From contig NZ_QEII01000323.1 of assembly GCF_003347515.1 (NCBI RefSeq), positions 62,001 through 126,000 of the forward strand: a DNA stretch of 64,000 nucleotides, given 5' to 3'. Source of the DNA: Rhodoferax ferrireducens. Lineage in GTDB: Bacteria; Pseudomonadota; Gammaproteobacteria; Burkholderiales; Burkholderiaceae_C. The notes under the pieces were generated by a model. It was not told the DNA's origin. It saw only the letters and a list, made by a program, of their open reading frames with translations, and searched no databases. Every line of letters begins with the position of its first letter. The stretch's first letter is position 1. Below are positions 1 through 9,461 of the stretch, piece by piece. Both the position numbers and the translations under genes were made by a program.

Positions 1-1117
1 ACATCTGCACGCCATGTCCGCTGTATCCGGTCGAGTAATACATTCCGCGGTGCTCGCCGGCGCGCGGCAAACGATCCGCGGTCATGTCGACCAATCCACC
101 CCAGCAGTAGTCGATACCCACGCCGCGCAGCTCGGGGAAGAATTCCTCCATTGCGGAGCGCAGGATGCGCCCGCTCTTCTGGTCCGAGGTCGGATTGGAC
201 ATCGCAAAACGCGCGCGCCCGCCGAAAATCAAACGGTTGTCGGGCGAGAGGCGGAAGTAATTGCCAATGTTCTTCGAGGTGACGTAGTTGCGGCGTTGCG
301 GCAGCAGGCGGTCGAGCAAGGCCTTGTCCAGCGGTTCGGTACCGATGATGAAGCTGCCCACAGAGATCATGCGGCGGCGGAAATAAGAGAACGGGCCCGT
401 GCGGGAATTTCCCGTGGCCAGCAGCACTTGTTTGGCATCGAGGGTGCCGCGAGCGCTGGTGACGCGAAAGCCGCCATCGGAACGGCGCTCCAACCCGGTC
501 ACCGGCGCATTTTCAACAACACGCGCTCCGTTTCGGGCAGCGGCCTCTGCCAGCCCTACGCCAAACTTGCCCACGTGCAGCTGTGCACTGGATTTCTGCA
601 GCAGCCCGCCAAAGAATTTGTCGGAACCGATTTCAGACCGGATGCGATCCGCCGGCACCATCTCGGCATGCGGATCAACCTCGCGGCGCAGCAGGTCGCA
701 GGCGCGCGCCAGCTTGTCGTAGTGCTCAGGCTTGGCGGCCAGCTTGAGCTTGCCGACACGCTTGAAGTCGCAGGCGATATCCTCCTGCTTGACCAGCGCC
801 TCGACTGTATGAAACGCCGCGTCGTAAGCCTGGTAGAAGGCGCGCGCCTTCTCCACGCCGAGACGCCCGGCGAGCGCGCCGAAATCATGCGCTGTGCCGC
901 TGCTGCAGTGGCCGCCGTTGCGCCCGGATGCCTCACCCACGACGCGGCCCGCTTCGAGCACGACCACTGATGCGCCGCGCTTTGCCAGCGCCAGCGCGGC
1001 CGACAAGCCGGTAAAGCCCGCCCCGACCACAACGACGTCGGCACGTCCCGATACCGGTCCTTGCGCACCGCTGGTGAAGGCAGGTGCGGTATCTAGCCAA
1101 TAGGATTCCAGTTTCAT
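1..1117 (-). CDS. FAD-dependent amine oxidoreductase (DadA/PuuB-like), C-terminus cut by window edge
   Basis: Leftward gene that runs off the window; 372 codons are present with no stop, probably some 50-60 residues short of a usual 430. It starts MKLESYWLDTA after an AGGA ribosome site. A Rossmann FAD motif VVVVGAGFTG lies at residues 28-37 and SGRNGGHC at 64-71; the latter is typical of the D-amino acid dehydrogenase / gamma-glutamylputrescine oxidase group. The expected role is oxidative deamination of an amine or amino acid to an aldehyde or keto acid, feeding electrons to FAD. It lies downstream of a HAD hydrolase and an aldehyde dehydrogenase on the same strand, so amine to aldehyde to acid is a plausible path. 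The substrate is not evident from sequence. Confidence 0.85.
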   Translation of the reverse strand, partial: MKLESYWLDTAPAFTSGAQGPVSGRADVVVVGAGFTGLSAALALAKRGASVVVLEAGRVVGEASGRNGGHCSSGTAHDFGALAGRLGVEKARAFYQAYDAAFHTVEALVKQEDIACDFKRVGKLKLAAKPEHYDKLARACDLLRREVDPHAEMVPADRIRSEIGSDKFFGGLLQKSSAQLHVGKFGVGLAEAAARNGARVVENAPVTGLERRSDGGFRVTSARGTLDAKQVLLATGNSRTGPFSYFRRRMISVGSFIIGTEPLDKALLDRLLPQRRNYVTSKNIGNYFRLSPDNRLIFGGRARFAMSNPTSDQKSGRILRSAMEEFFPELRGVGIDYCWGGLVDMTADRLPRAGEHRGMYYSTGYSGHGVQM

Positions 1118-1163
1118 CGCTGCGTCCTGTCTTGGTGGCTTTCCGGGTTCATGGGCATCGTGC

Positions 1164-1835
1164 TTACAGACCGACGAGGGCCGGCAGACTGCTCAGGTCC
1201 TTCATTTCGTGGGAACCCCAGACCGGCCAGCTCGGCTCGTGGCCGCGCCCGATGAACGCCCTGTTCTTGATGCCGATGTCGTCCGCCGACAGGTGGTCGT
1301 AGCGATAGCTCGACGACACATGCAGGATGTCTTCCGGGTTGCAGCCCAACTGATCGATCATGTATTCGAAAGCTTGCAGACGCGGCTTGTAGGCTTGCGC
1401 CTGCTCCGCGGTGTAGACGCGGTGAAACGGTGCACTCAGCTTGGCGACGCTGTGGGGGATCAGGTCATTCATGGAGTTGGAGAGGATCACCAGCTTGTAC
1501 TCCTTGGCCAGGCGGGCCAGCGCAGCCGGCACGTCCGGCCACGGATTCCAGCTCGGCACGGCCTCGTAGAACTTCAAGCCTTCGTTGTCGCGGTATTCAA
1601 TACCCCAGTGGCGGCAGGTGCGCTGCACCGCATTGCAGACGATCTGGTTGTACGGCTTCCAGTCGCCCATCACCTCATCCAGGCGGTAGGAGGAGAAATC
1701 GCGCGTGAACTGCCCCATGTTTTCCGGAGCAATGCGGTCGGCAAAAATCTCGCGCGCCACATCCGCCATCTGGAAGTTGATCAGCGTTCCGTAGCAATCG
1801 AAGGAGATGTACTTCGGCCTCAAGTTGGTAGTCAT
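1164..1835 (-). CDS. HAD-superfamily hydrolase, haloacid dehalogenase type II-like
   Basis: A 223-residue soluble protein with HAD motif I FDCYGT near residue 13 (nucleophile Asp), motif II LSNS, a conserved Lys in AYKPRLQAF and a final VSSSYRYD acidic motif. Length and layout fit L-2-haloacid dehalogenase type II. In the characterised dehalogenases the last motif carries an Asn (S-x-N-x-x-D); here that position is Ser, so dehalogenase activity is uncertain and a phosphatase or other HAD activity is possible. AAAGGAA precedes the ATG. It sits between the aldehyde dehydrogenase and the FAD oxidoreductase, same strand, 46 bp before the latter. Confidence 0.85.
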   Translation of the reverse strand: MTTNLRPKYISFDCYGTLINFQMADVAREIFADRIAPENMGQFTRDFSSYRLDEVMGDWKPYNQIVCNAVQRTCRHWGIEYRDNEGLKFYEAVPSWNPWPDVPAALARLAKEYKLVILSNSMNDLIPHSVAKLSAPFHRVYTAEQAQAYKPRLQAFEYMIDQLGCNPEDILHVSSSYRYDHLSADDIGIKNRAFIGRGHEPSWPVWGSHEMKDLSSLPALVGL

Positions 1836-2040
1836 GGTTCAGGTTCCTTTGTTTGACAAATTCGGGCCTACGGAGTCGCTGCGTCCGGTCGGCGGCTTGG
1901 GTTCGAAAAGCACGTTCTCGCTGGCTATTTGCACTCGCTGGAATGTTGCCTTCTGGAAATAATTAGACCACCTCTGCCCTGCATAAATGTCTTGTTTTCA
2001 TACCGTTCAAGCACAGAAACAGCGGTGTTTAAGGTGCCGA

Positions 2041-3531
2041 TCAGCATAATTTGCTGAGCCCGAAATCGACGAGCACACTCTTGTAGCGCAGGTTCGCCTC
2101 GTACGCCTGGCGCCCGAGATCCTTGCCGATGCCGGAGCGCTTGTAACCGCCGGTTGGGATCACGAAGTCCGAGGTGCGGCCGTAACGGTTGATCCATACC
2201 GTGCCCGCTTCGATGCCCCGTGCCATGCGCAATGCACGGCCGATATCGGCGGTATGGACACCGGCCGCCAGGCCGTACTCCGGATGGTCGGCAAGCACAA
2301 GCGCCTCATCCTCGTCATCGAAGACCTGCACCGTGAGTACCGGCCCGAAAATTTCGGTTTTTACTGCTTCCATGCGGGGGGCGGTATTGGCCAGGATGGT
2401 CGGCTGATAGAACGCGCCTTCGTTGCCGGTTGCGATACGGCTGCCGCCGGCAACGATGCGCCCGCCTTCAGCTACCGCGCGCTGCACAATGCCATCAATC
2501 CGCTCCATTTCCCGGTTCGAAATGATCGGGCTCATGGTGGCATCTGGATCCCAGGTATTGCCTGCTTTGAGCTCCGCAAAGATCGCGGAAAGACGCGCAA
2601 TGAACCGGTCCGCGATCGCACGCTGCACGATCAGGCGAGACCCGGCCACGCAGACCTGGCCGGCATTGAGCGTGATGGCGCGCGCAACGGTGCGAGCGGT
2701 TTTTTCCATGTCGGGCACGTCGGCGAATACGATCTGCGGGCTCTTGCCGCCCAGTTCGAGCGTCACTGACTTGGTGCCGTTTTCCGCGCATGCCGCCATG
2801 ATCGCGGCGCCAGTCCGGGTTGAGCCGGTGAAGGTCACCTTCGATATCCTGGGATGGCGGCACAGGGCGTCCCCGGTCACCCGGCCGTCGCCTTGCACAA
2901 TGTTGAAGATCCCATCCGGTATGCCGGCCTCGGTCGCCAGTTCGGCGATACGCAGCACGCTGAACGGCGTCATCTCGGAGGGCTTGAGGACGACGGCATT
3001 TCCTGCCGCCAGCGCCGGCGCCACTTTCCACGACGACATCACGAGCGGCAAGTTCCAGGGCGCAATGGCGCCGATGACGCCATACGGCTCGGCGATGGTC
3101 ATGCCGAGATGGTCGGTGCGCGTCGGCGCGACGTCACCGCCGATTTTGTCCGCCCACTCGGCAAAGAAACGGATGCCGTCCGCGGTGAACGGCACATCCC
3201 AGCTCGCCGCATCCTTGACCGGTCGCGTCGAACCGATCGCCTCGAGCGGCGCCAGGGTCTTCACATCGGCATCGATCAAATCCGCCCAGCGGCGCAGGAT
3301 GCGCGCGCGGTCGCGCGGTGCGCAGCGCGCCCAGTCGCTGGTCTTGAATGCGCGCCAGGAATCCTGCACCGCACGGTCGACAAGATCCGCATCCGCCACC
3401 GGCAGGCCGGCATAAACCTTGCCGTCGGAAGGACGCTTCACATCCAGCGTATCCGCCTTGCCCTCCACATATTGTCCGCCGATAAAATGCGCGCTGCGCA
3501 CTGCAACCTGATCCGGGTCGAAGCGTTCCAT
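2041..3531 (-). CDS. NAD(P)-dependent aldehyde dehydrogenase
   Basis: A 496-residue ALDH-superfamily enzyme that oxidises an aldehyde to the acid. Visible hallmarks are the nucleotide-binding stretch IAPWNLPL, the general-base Glu in LELGGKSP, the catalytic Cys in GQVCVAGSR and IFGPVL near the C-terminus. The start MERFDPDQVAV was chosen because AAAGGA lies just upstream; a longer reading exists but has no ribosome site. It is the first gene of a leftward set with the HAD and FAD oxidoreductase genes, separated from the HAD by 205 bp. PuuC-like oxidation of gamma-glutamyl-aminobutyraldehyde is possible, but the residues do not fix the substrate. Confidence 0.9.
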   Translation of the reverse strand: MERFDPDQVAVRSAHFIGGQYVEGKADTLDVKRPSDGKVYAGLPVADADLVDRAVQDSWRAFKTSDWARCAPRDRARILRRWADLIDADVKTLAPLEAIGSTRPVKDAASWDVPFTADGIRFFAEWADKIGGDVAPTRTDHLGMTIAEPYGVIGAIAPWNLPLVMSSWKVAPALAAGNAVVLKPSEMTPFSVLRIAELATEAGIPDGIFNIVQGDGRVTGDALCRHPRISKVTFTGSTRTGAAIMAACAENGTKSVTLELGGKSPQIVFADVPDMEKTARTVARAITLNAGQVCVAGSRLIVQRAIADRFIARLSAIFAELKAGNTWDPDATMSPIISNREMERIDGIVQRAVAEGGRIVAGGSRIATGNEGAFYQPTILANTAPRMEAVKTEIFGPVLTVQVFDDEDEALVLADHPEYGLAAGVHTADIGRALRMARGIEAGTVWINRYGRTSDFVIPTGGYKRSGIGKDLGRQAYEANLRYKSVLVDFGLSKLC

Positions 3532-3850
3532 TAGCAATCCTTTCAAATGAATGCGAATCAGGCAGGCACCAGGAATCTGCACCGGCCCGAATGGCTGTGT
3601 CTGGATCTTAAGAGCGCTACCGAAGTATTTCCTGCGGTCTCAAGCACCCACTGCGACACAAGATTTCGTTCTGGAGGCGCCGACAAAAGATCGTGTTGAA
3701 TTGCATTTCTCCGCTGCCAGCCGCACATGTATGTGGCAAGATAGCTTTACTCTGAAGAGTCACGGGACTCACAAAATGCGGTCTGGAAAACGGTGCAGGA
3801 GCAATGCCGCTTTTGGTTCTGTAGCAGTCCGAACAGATAAGGAACAAAGC
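3532..3850. promoter_or_regulatory. Divergent intergenic region between the aldehyde dehydrogenase and GNAT genes
   Basis: 319 bp between two divergently read genes, so it must hold both promoters. It is visibly more AT-rich towards the right end. No convincing -35/-10 pair, operator or RNA gene could be assigned by eye. AAGGAAC just before 3851 serves as the ribosome site of the GNAT gene. Confidence 0.4.
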
Positions 3851-4714
3851 ATGAATGATCGAACGTCGAACGGTGCCGTCCGCTACCGAAGGATGACGAA
3901 GGATGACTTGCAGATGGCGCACAAGCTGTCGATTTCGGTGCTGTGGCCACACCGGCTGAACGACTGGAAATTCATCCATGGACTGGGCGAGGGCATCGTC
4001 GCCGAAGACGGTTCCGGCATCGTTGGAACGGCGATGTGCTGGGTCCATGGGTCCAACTATGCTTCGCTCGGCATGATGATTGTCTCGCCGGAGCACCAGC
4101 GCAAAGGCATCGGATGCGAACTGGTGTCACGAATCCTGAAGGAAGTTGGCGACCGCACAATCCTGCTGCATGCCACTGCGGGCGGCGTGAAATTTTGTGA
4201 AAGTTTCGGCTTCGTGCAGACCGGCTGGGTCCACCAGCATCAAGGCAGCGTCTTCCGCGCACCGCTCGTGCCGCTCGGCGCAGGCGAGCGCATCCGGCCC
4301 ATCAGTTCGCGGGATGAACCGGCGCTCAGCGAATTGTCCAGGCGCGCAGTCGGCATGCCGCGCGCCACCGTGCTCAAGCATCTGATGGACGTGGCGGACA
4401 CCGTCGCCATCGACCGCTACGGCGAACTGATCGCCTTCGCGTCGCTGCGCAAGTTCGGACACGGCTATGTGATCGGTCCCGTTGTCGCTCCCGATGCCGA
4501 GCGTGCCAAGGTCCTGATCGCCCACTGGGCGGGCACACATGCAGGCGCTTTTGTCCGCCTCGACGTGCCGGGCAGTAGCGACCTCAGCCCTTGGCTCACC
4601 GAAATGGGCCTGGTCCAGGTCGAGGCGACGGTACACGCGATGGCGCGAGGCGAACCGCCGCGGCCCGACCCCTCGGTCACACGCTTTGCGCTGCTCAGCC
4701 AGTCCCTCGGTTAG
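3851..4714 (+). CDS. Double-GNAT-domain N-acetyltransferase (first of a tandem pair)
   Basis: A 287-residue protein with two acetyltransferase folds. The N-terminal GNAT domain (about residues 10-140) has the acetyl-CoA pyrophosphate loop QRKGIGCEL. The C-terminal half (about 145-280) contains YGELIAFASLRKFG and a second, degenerate GNAT domain. The start follows AAGGAAC. A paralogue of almost equal length follows after 12 bp, aligned throughout, so the pair arose by tandem duplication and is probably co-transcribed. Substrates are unknown; the catabolic setting suggests an amino compound. Nothing marks it as a known antibiotic acetyltransferase. Confidence 0.85.
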   Translation: MNDRTSNGAVRYRRMTKDDLQMAHKLSISVLWPHRLNDWKFIHGLGEGIVAEDGSGIVGTAMCWVHGSNYASLGMMIVSPEHQRKGIGCELVSRILKEVGDRTILLHATAGGVKFCESFGFVQTGWVHQHQGSVFRAPLVPLGAGERIRPISSRDEPALSELSRRAVGMPRATVLKHLMDVADTVAIDRYGELIAFASLRKFGHGYVIGPVVAPDAERAKVLIAHWAGTHAGAFVRLDVPGSSDLSPWLTEMGLVQVEATVHAMARGEPPRPDPSVTRFALLSQSLG

Positions 4715-4726
4715 AGACATTGAATC

Positions 4727-5587
4727 ATGACAATCCAGACTACCCCTACCGGAATCACTTACCGCCGAATGAACGGTAACGACCTGCCCGCAGCACATGC
4801 CCTGTCGCAAACGGTGCGCTGGCCGCACCGCCTTGAAGACTGGCAGTTCGTCCACCGCCTGGGCACCGGCTTCGTCGCGGAGGAAGGCGGCGCAATGATC
4901 GGCACCGCCCTGTGCTGGAAGCAGGGAGACGCACAAGCGTCGCTCGGGATGATCATCGTTTCGCCCGAACATCAGGGTAAAGGCATCGGCCGCGAGCTGA
5001 TGAACCGGGTGCTGGAAGAGCTTGGCGGCCGCTGCACGCTGCTCATCGCCACGCCGGCCGGGCAGCCGCTCTATGAACGCCTCGGTTTCGTGGCGACGGG
5101 CACCATCCATCAGCACCAGGGCACGATGGCTTCCATCGCGCCCCTTGCACTCGCTTCCGGAGAGAACATCCGCCTGGCTGAACCAGCCGACATTGCAAAA
5201 ATCATCGCATTGGCGAACCGGGCCACCGGCATGTCGCGCGACGCGTTGCTGAAACAGCTGGTCTCCGTGGCGGAGGGGGCTGTGCTCGAACGCCATGGCG
5301 AACTTGCGGGCTTCTCCTTCATCCGCCGCTTCGGCCGCGGACACATAATCGGGCCGATGGTGGCTACCGATAGCGAACGTGCGAAGGCACTGATCGCACA
5401 CTGGTCGAGCGCCTATGCCGGTTCCTTCGTACGTGTGGACGTCACGGGCACAAGCGGCCTGGGCGCCTGGCTCACGGAGGCGGGATTGGTTCAGGTGGAT
5501 ACCGGGGTGGCCATGGCGCGTAACGGCGCGCCGCATCAGGACGAAGCCGTCAAGCAGTTTGCCATCGCCAATCAGGCGCTCTGCTGA
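4727..5587 (+). CDS. Double-GNAT-domain N-acetyltransferase (second of a tandem pair)
   Basis: A 286-residue paralogue of the preceding gene. The N-terminal GNAT domain carries QGKGIGREL, and the C-terminal half has HGELAGFSFIRRFGRGH followed by a GPMVATDSERAKALI segment that matches GPVVAPDAERAKVLI in the first copy. It begins 12 bp after its twin, so the two form one operon. The ribosome site before the ATG is weak, which would fit translational coupling to the upstream copy. The differences are scattered substitutions, as expected if the copies have diverged in substrate. Function unknown. Confidence 0.85.
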   Translation: MTIQTTPTGITYRRMNGNDLPAAHALSQTVRWPHRLEDWQFVHRLGTGFVAEEGGAMIGTALCWKQGDAQASLGMIIVSPEHQGKGIGRELMNRVLEELGGRCTLLIATPAGQPLYERLGFVATGTIHQHQGTMASIAPLALASGENIRLAEPADIAKIIALANRATGMSRDALLKQLVSVAEGAVLERHGELAGFSFIRRFGRGHIIGPMVATDSERAKALIAHWSSAYAGSFVRVDVTGTSGLGAWLTEAGLVQVDTGVAMARNGAPHQDEAVKQFAIANQALC

Positions 5588-5680
5588 TATACGGCGCAAG
5601 GTATGCGCCAAAAGTCAGTATTGCCCTGAAGCCAGCAATAACGCAGGATTACGGTCCGCGTCAGAGACGCGCGTGGTGGG

Positions 5681-7222
5681 CTATATATCCCCCAGCTTGA
5701 ATACAGTGACAAGTTGAGAAAGCTTGACGGCCTGCTGCCGCAGGGATTCGGATGCACCACCCGCCTCTTCCACCAACACGGCATTCCTTTGTGTCACACG
5801 GTCTATCTGACCGATCGCCAAGCTGACTTGATCAATGCCCGAGCTCTGTTTTTGACTCGCAACAGCGATATTGTTGACGATGTGTGCCACGCGCCCGACG
5901 CTTTCCATGATGTCGTTCATGGTATCGCCGGCCTGGTGCACGAGCTGTGCGCCGGCGTCGATCTTGCCCACCGAATCATCAATGAGCGTCTTGACCTCCT
6001 TTGCCGCGCTTGCGGAGCGCTGTGCAAGACTGCGCACCTCGCTGGCGACGACAGCGAAGCCCCGGCCTTGCTCGCCCGCACGCGCCGCTTCCACCGCCGC
6101 ATTCAGCGCCAGAATGTTGGTCTGGAAGGCGATGCCGTCGATCACGCCAATGATGTCGACAATCTTCCTCGCCGATGCATTGATCGAATCCATCTTGCTA
6201 ACCACCTCGGCCACGACGGCGCCGCCCCTTTGCGCAGTTTCGGATGCAGAGACAACGAGCCGGTTCGCATCGCGTGCGTTTTCCGCATTCTGCTTCACGG
6301 TTGACGTGATTTCTTCCATCGAAGACGCGGTTTCTTTTAATGATGAAACCTGTTGTTCGGTCTGGGAGCGAAGGTCCTGGCTTCCTGAAGCGACCTGCGC
6401 AGAGTCGCTGTTGATGGTCTGCGTCGCAAGATTGATCTGCCCGATGGTCTGCGTGAGGTTCCTTTGCATCGTGTGCATCGCGGCCAGAAGGCTGCCATCG
6501 TCCCCTTGCCGGAGTGCGACGTTCATGGTCAAGTCGCCGGCAGCGATGCTGCGTACGATATGCGCGGCATATTCGGGCTCGCCCCCGAGATCGCGGTAGA
6601 TGTTTCGAATAAGGAAAAACCCAAATAGCGCTGCGATGAGCGTACACAACACAATCGCAATCGCTGCGGTATTGCGCAGCGCCGCATAGCGCGCTACAGC
6701 ACGCTCATATTCGTCTTTCGCCGCCTCCACTTGCAATTTGCGCAAGGCATTGATGCCTTGCACGACGGCAGGTGCCAGCTTCTGAATCTTGTCCTGGGCT
6801 GTTTTAGCAGTTTCTACATCGCCGCTGCGCAAGGCGGACAAGGCGGGAAGAAAACCTTCTGTATTCATCCTGGACCATTCAGCCTCGAATTTATCGGCCA
6901 GGCGTTTCTCATCCGGCATGAGAATGACCGGCAGGTAGCCACTCCATGTCGTATTGATTTCGGTGATGTTTTTCTCGATTTGCGCCGATTCGGCTTTCAC
7001 ATCGACCATCGGGTCAGTGATCGCCAAGGACAGTGAAAGGCGATTGTGCAACATGAGCGCTTCTATTCTCGAGATCTGCTCCAGCACCACTGCCCGGTCT
7101 TCATAGACGGCCTTTAACCCTTCATTGGCTTTTTTCATACCATGCAAACCCAGCATGCCGATACCGGCGGCCAGTATCGACAGGAACGTGATCACGGCGA
7201 TCAATCGCGATTTAATTGTCAT
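5681..7222 (-). CDS. Methyl-accepting chemotaxis protein with four-helix-bundle sensor
   Basis: A 513-residue transmembrane chemoreceptor. An N-terminal membrane helix (about residues 6-26) is followed by a periplasmic helical sensor (4HB_MCP type, about 30-185), a second membrane helix near 190-210 and a short HAMP-like region. The long coiled cytoplasmic domain has the highly conserved hairpin tip IIGVIDGIAFQTNILALNAA. The C-terminus FKLGDI lacks the NWETF-type CheR/CheB docking pentapeptide. The start MTIKSRLI was preferred over an upstream one because GAAGGAAG precedes it. It lies between GNAT and aminotransferase genes and may sense a substrate of this island (inference). Confidence 0.93.
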   Translation of the reverse strand: MTIKSRLIAVITFLSILAAGIGMLGLHGMKKANEGLKAVYEDRAVVLEQISRIEALMLHNRLSLSLAITDPMVDVKAESAQIEKNITEINTTWSGYLPVILMPDEKRLADKFEAEWSRMNTEGFLPALSALRSGDVETAKTAQDKIQKLAPAVVQGINALRKLQVEAAKDEYERAVARYAALRNTAAIAIVLCTLIAALFGFFLIRNIYRDLGGEPEYAAHIVRSIAAGDLTMNVALRQGDDGSLLAAMHTMQRNLTQTIGQINLATQTINSDSAQVASGSQDLRSQTEQQVSSLKETASSMEEITSTVKQNAENARDANRLVVSASETAQRGGAVVAEVVSKMDSINASARKIVDIIGVIDGIAFQTNILALNAAVEAARAGEQGRGFAVVASEVRSLAQRSASAAKEVKTLIDDSVGKIDAGAQLVHQAGDTMNDIMESVGRVAHIVNNIAVASQKQSSGIDQVSLAIGQIDRVTQRNAVLVEEAGGASESLRQQAVKLSQLVTVFKLGDI

Positions 7223-7490
7223 GTGCGTTGTACTTCCTTCAGGAATGAAGATGCCGCTCGCGAAGGCAGCCGGCGCAATAAAGTATCCCACTGGGTACGC
7301 GGCAGAAAATGCCGAATACATCGCAAATACGCGATCTCCGGTGATTTCTACGCCGGTCTGCGAAAGCTAACGCTGCGCACCTCTGATTACGATGGCGTCA
7401 CTGTCATGTCGCTGGCGTTTTGCATCAACTGGTGCGCATAGACGGCTTACCTCGTTCACACATGCTTATGTTTTTAAACGGATTCCTATC

Positions 7491-8870
7491 ATGAAAAACA
7501 ACTCTCTCGTCGCGCTTGACCGCGCACACCTGATCCACCCCGTCGTCAACTTCCGCACCCACGAACAGAGGGGTGTCACGATTCTCGAATCGGGACGCGG
7601 CGCCTATCTGCGCGATGCGCAGGGCAACGAAGTCCTCGATGCGTTTTCCGGCCTATGGTGTGTCAACGTAGGTTATGGACAAGAGAGCATTGTCCGCGTT
7701 GCGGCGGAGCAGATGAGCCGGCTGCCGTATGCGACCGGATACTTTCACTTCGGGTCCGAGCCCGCCATCCGCCTGGCCGCACGCCTGGTGGAACTGGCGC
7801 CGGCGTCGCTGCGCCACGTGTATTTCACGCTCGGCGGTTCGGATGCGGTGGATTCCGCGATCCGCTTCATCACGCACTATTACAACTCGACCGGCCGTCC
7901 GCAAAAGAAACATTTCATCTCGCTGGACCACGGCTATCACGGCTCGTCCTCGCAGGGTTCGGGCTTGACGGCAATCGCCGCGTTCCACCAGAATTTCGAT
8001 GTCCCGCTACCCAACCAGCACAAGATCGCGTCGCCCTATCCCTACCGCAATCCGGTCGGCTCCGACCCCGAAGCCATCATCCGCGCGTCGGTCGACGCAT
8101 TACGCGCCAAGGTGCGCGAACTGGGACCGGAGCGGGTGGCGGCATTTTTCTGCGAGCCGGTGCAAGGATCCGGCGGCGTGATCGTGCCGCCCAAGGGCTG
8201 GCTCAAGGCGATGCGGGACGCCTGCCGCGAACTGGACATCCTGTTCGTCGTCGACGAGGTCATAACGGGATTCGGCCGCACCGGCCCGCTTTTCGCCTGC
8301 GAGGCGGAAGGCGTCGAGCCCGACCTGATGACGGTCGCCAAGGGCTTGACCGCGGGCTACGCGCCGATGGGCGCCGTCCTGATGTCGGATGCGGTGTATG
8401 CGGGTATCGCCGATGGCGGCGCGCCCGGCACGCCAGTCGGCCATGGCCATACCTACTCCGCGCATCCGGTCAGCGCCGCCATCGCGCTCGAAGTGTTGCG
8501 CCTGTACGGCGAAGGCGGACTGCTCGCCAACGGCATTGCCCAGGCGCCTCGCTTCGAGGAAGGCTTGCGCGACATGCTGCAGCATCCGCTGGTCGGCGAT
8601 GCGCGCAGCCGCGGCATGCTGGGCGCGCTCGAACTGGTTGCCGACAAGGCAAGCAAGGCGCGCTTCGATGCGTCGCTGAAACTCAGCGACCGCATCTCCG
8701 AAGCCGCATACCGCAACCGCGTGGTGTTCCGCGCCTTCGGCGACAACATCCTCGGCTTCGCCCCGGCCTTGTGCTATGGCGCAAGCGACTTCGACCTGTT
8801 ATTCGAGCGCCTGAAGAAAACGCTGGATGAGGTGCTCGATCAGCCGGAGGTGCGCCGTGCCATCAGGTAA
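7491..8870 (+). CDS. Class III (omega-amino acid / diamine) aminotransferase
   Basis: A 459-residue fold-type I PLP enzyme. FSGLWCVNVGYG at the N-terminus, VVDEVITGFGRTG with the PLP-contacting Asp, and TVAKGLTAGYAP with the Schiff-base Lys are all visible, together with the C-terminal substrate-loop region. The closest groups are beta-alanine/putrescine:pyruvate aminotransferases (SpuC type), which move an omega-amino group to pyruvate. It is followed by an Lrp regulator, a D-malate/tartrate dehydrogenase and a succinate-semialdehyde-type dehydrogenase, consistent with conversion of a diamine or omega-amino acid to a semialdehyde and then the acid. The exact substrate is unknown. Confidence 0.9.
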   Translation: MKNNSLVALDRAHLIHPVVNFRTHEQRGVTILESGRGAYLRDAQGNEVLDAFSGLWCVNVGYGQESIVRVAAEQMSRLPYATGYFHFGSEPAIRLAARLVELAPASLRHVYFTLGGSDAVDSAIRFITHYYNSTGRPQKKHFISLDHGYHGSSSQGSGLTAIAAFHQNFDVPLPNQHKIASPYPYRNPVGSDPEAIIRASVDALRAKVRELGPERVAAFFCEPVQGSGGVIVPPKGWLKAMRDACRELDILFVVDEVITGFGRTGPLFACEAEGVEPDLMTVAKGLTAGYAPMGAVLMSDAVYAGIADGGAPGTPVGHGHTYSAHPVSAAIALEVLRLYGEGGLLANGIAQAPRFEEGLRDMLQHPLVGDARSRGMLGALELVADKASKARFDASLKLSDRISEAAYRNRVVFRAFGDNILGFAPALCYGASDFDLLFERLKKTLDEVLDQPEVRRAIR

Positions 8871-8963
8871 TGGCAGTATCGTACGGAAGCCCTGAGATGC
8901 CAAAGGCGAAATTGGCTGCTACGATGATGGTCTCGTAGGATTTACGGAAAATGGCAAATAACA

Positions 8964-9461
8964 ATGATGCATGACGCTTTCAAGCTGGACCGGATCGACA
9001 TTCGAATCCTCAGTCATCTGCAGCGTAACGGCCGGGTCACCAATGTGGATCTGGCTGATGCCATTGGCCTGTCGCCGAGCCCTTGCCTGATCCGGGTCAA
9101 GAGGCTCGAAAAGGCAGGCTTCATTACCGGCTACGGCGCCCATGTGCAGCTCGAAAAGTTGGGCCCCATGCAAATGGTGTTCACCCAGGTGACGCTGTCG
9201 GATCACCGCAGAGAGGATTTTGCGAAATTCGAAGCCGCTATCCGCAATATCAGCGAGGTCGTCGAATGTCATCTTGTGAGCGGCGGTTTCGACTATCTGC
9301 TGAAGTTCGTTACCCGCAGCGTAGTCCATTACCAGACCATCATCGAAGAAGTGCTCGAGCAAAATATCAACATCGAGAAATACTTCAGCTACATCGTGAT
9401 CAAATCGCCCGTCATCAAGCACTACTACCCGATCGAGAAACTGTATTCCTCGCAGGAATGA
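8964..9461 (+). CDS. Lrp/AsnC-family transcriptional regulator
   Basis: A 165-residue regulator. The N-terminal helix-turn-helix (about residues 8-55) reads LDRIDIRILSHLQRNGR through GLSPSPCLIRVKRLE. The C-terminal RAM ligand-binding domain (about 70-155) contains ECHLVSGGFDYLLKF, the usual effector-binding and oligomer region. Two adjacent Met codons at 8964 and 8967 could start it. It probably controls the flanking aminotransferase and dehydrogenase genes in response to an amino acid, as members of this family normally do; the ligand is not known. Confidence 0.92.
   Translation: MMHDAFKLDRIDIRILSHLQRNGRVTNVDLADAIGLSPSPCLIRVKRLEKAGFITGYGAHVQLEKLGPMQMVFTQVTLSDHRREDFAKFEAAIRNISEVVECHLVSGGFDYLLKFVTRSVVHYQTIIEEVLEQNINIEKYFSYIVIKSPVIKHYYPIEKLYSSQE

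Noticed and set aside
14..970. A long rightward open frame at the left edge
   Set aside because: It is antisense to the FAD oxidoreductase, whose leftward frame has clear cofactor motifs and a ribosome site; high GC content makes such mirror frames common.
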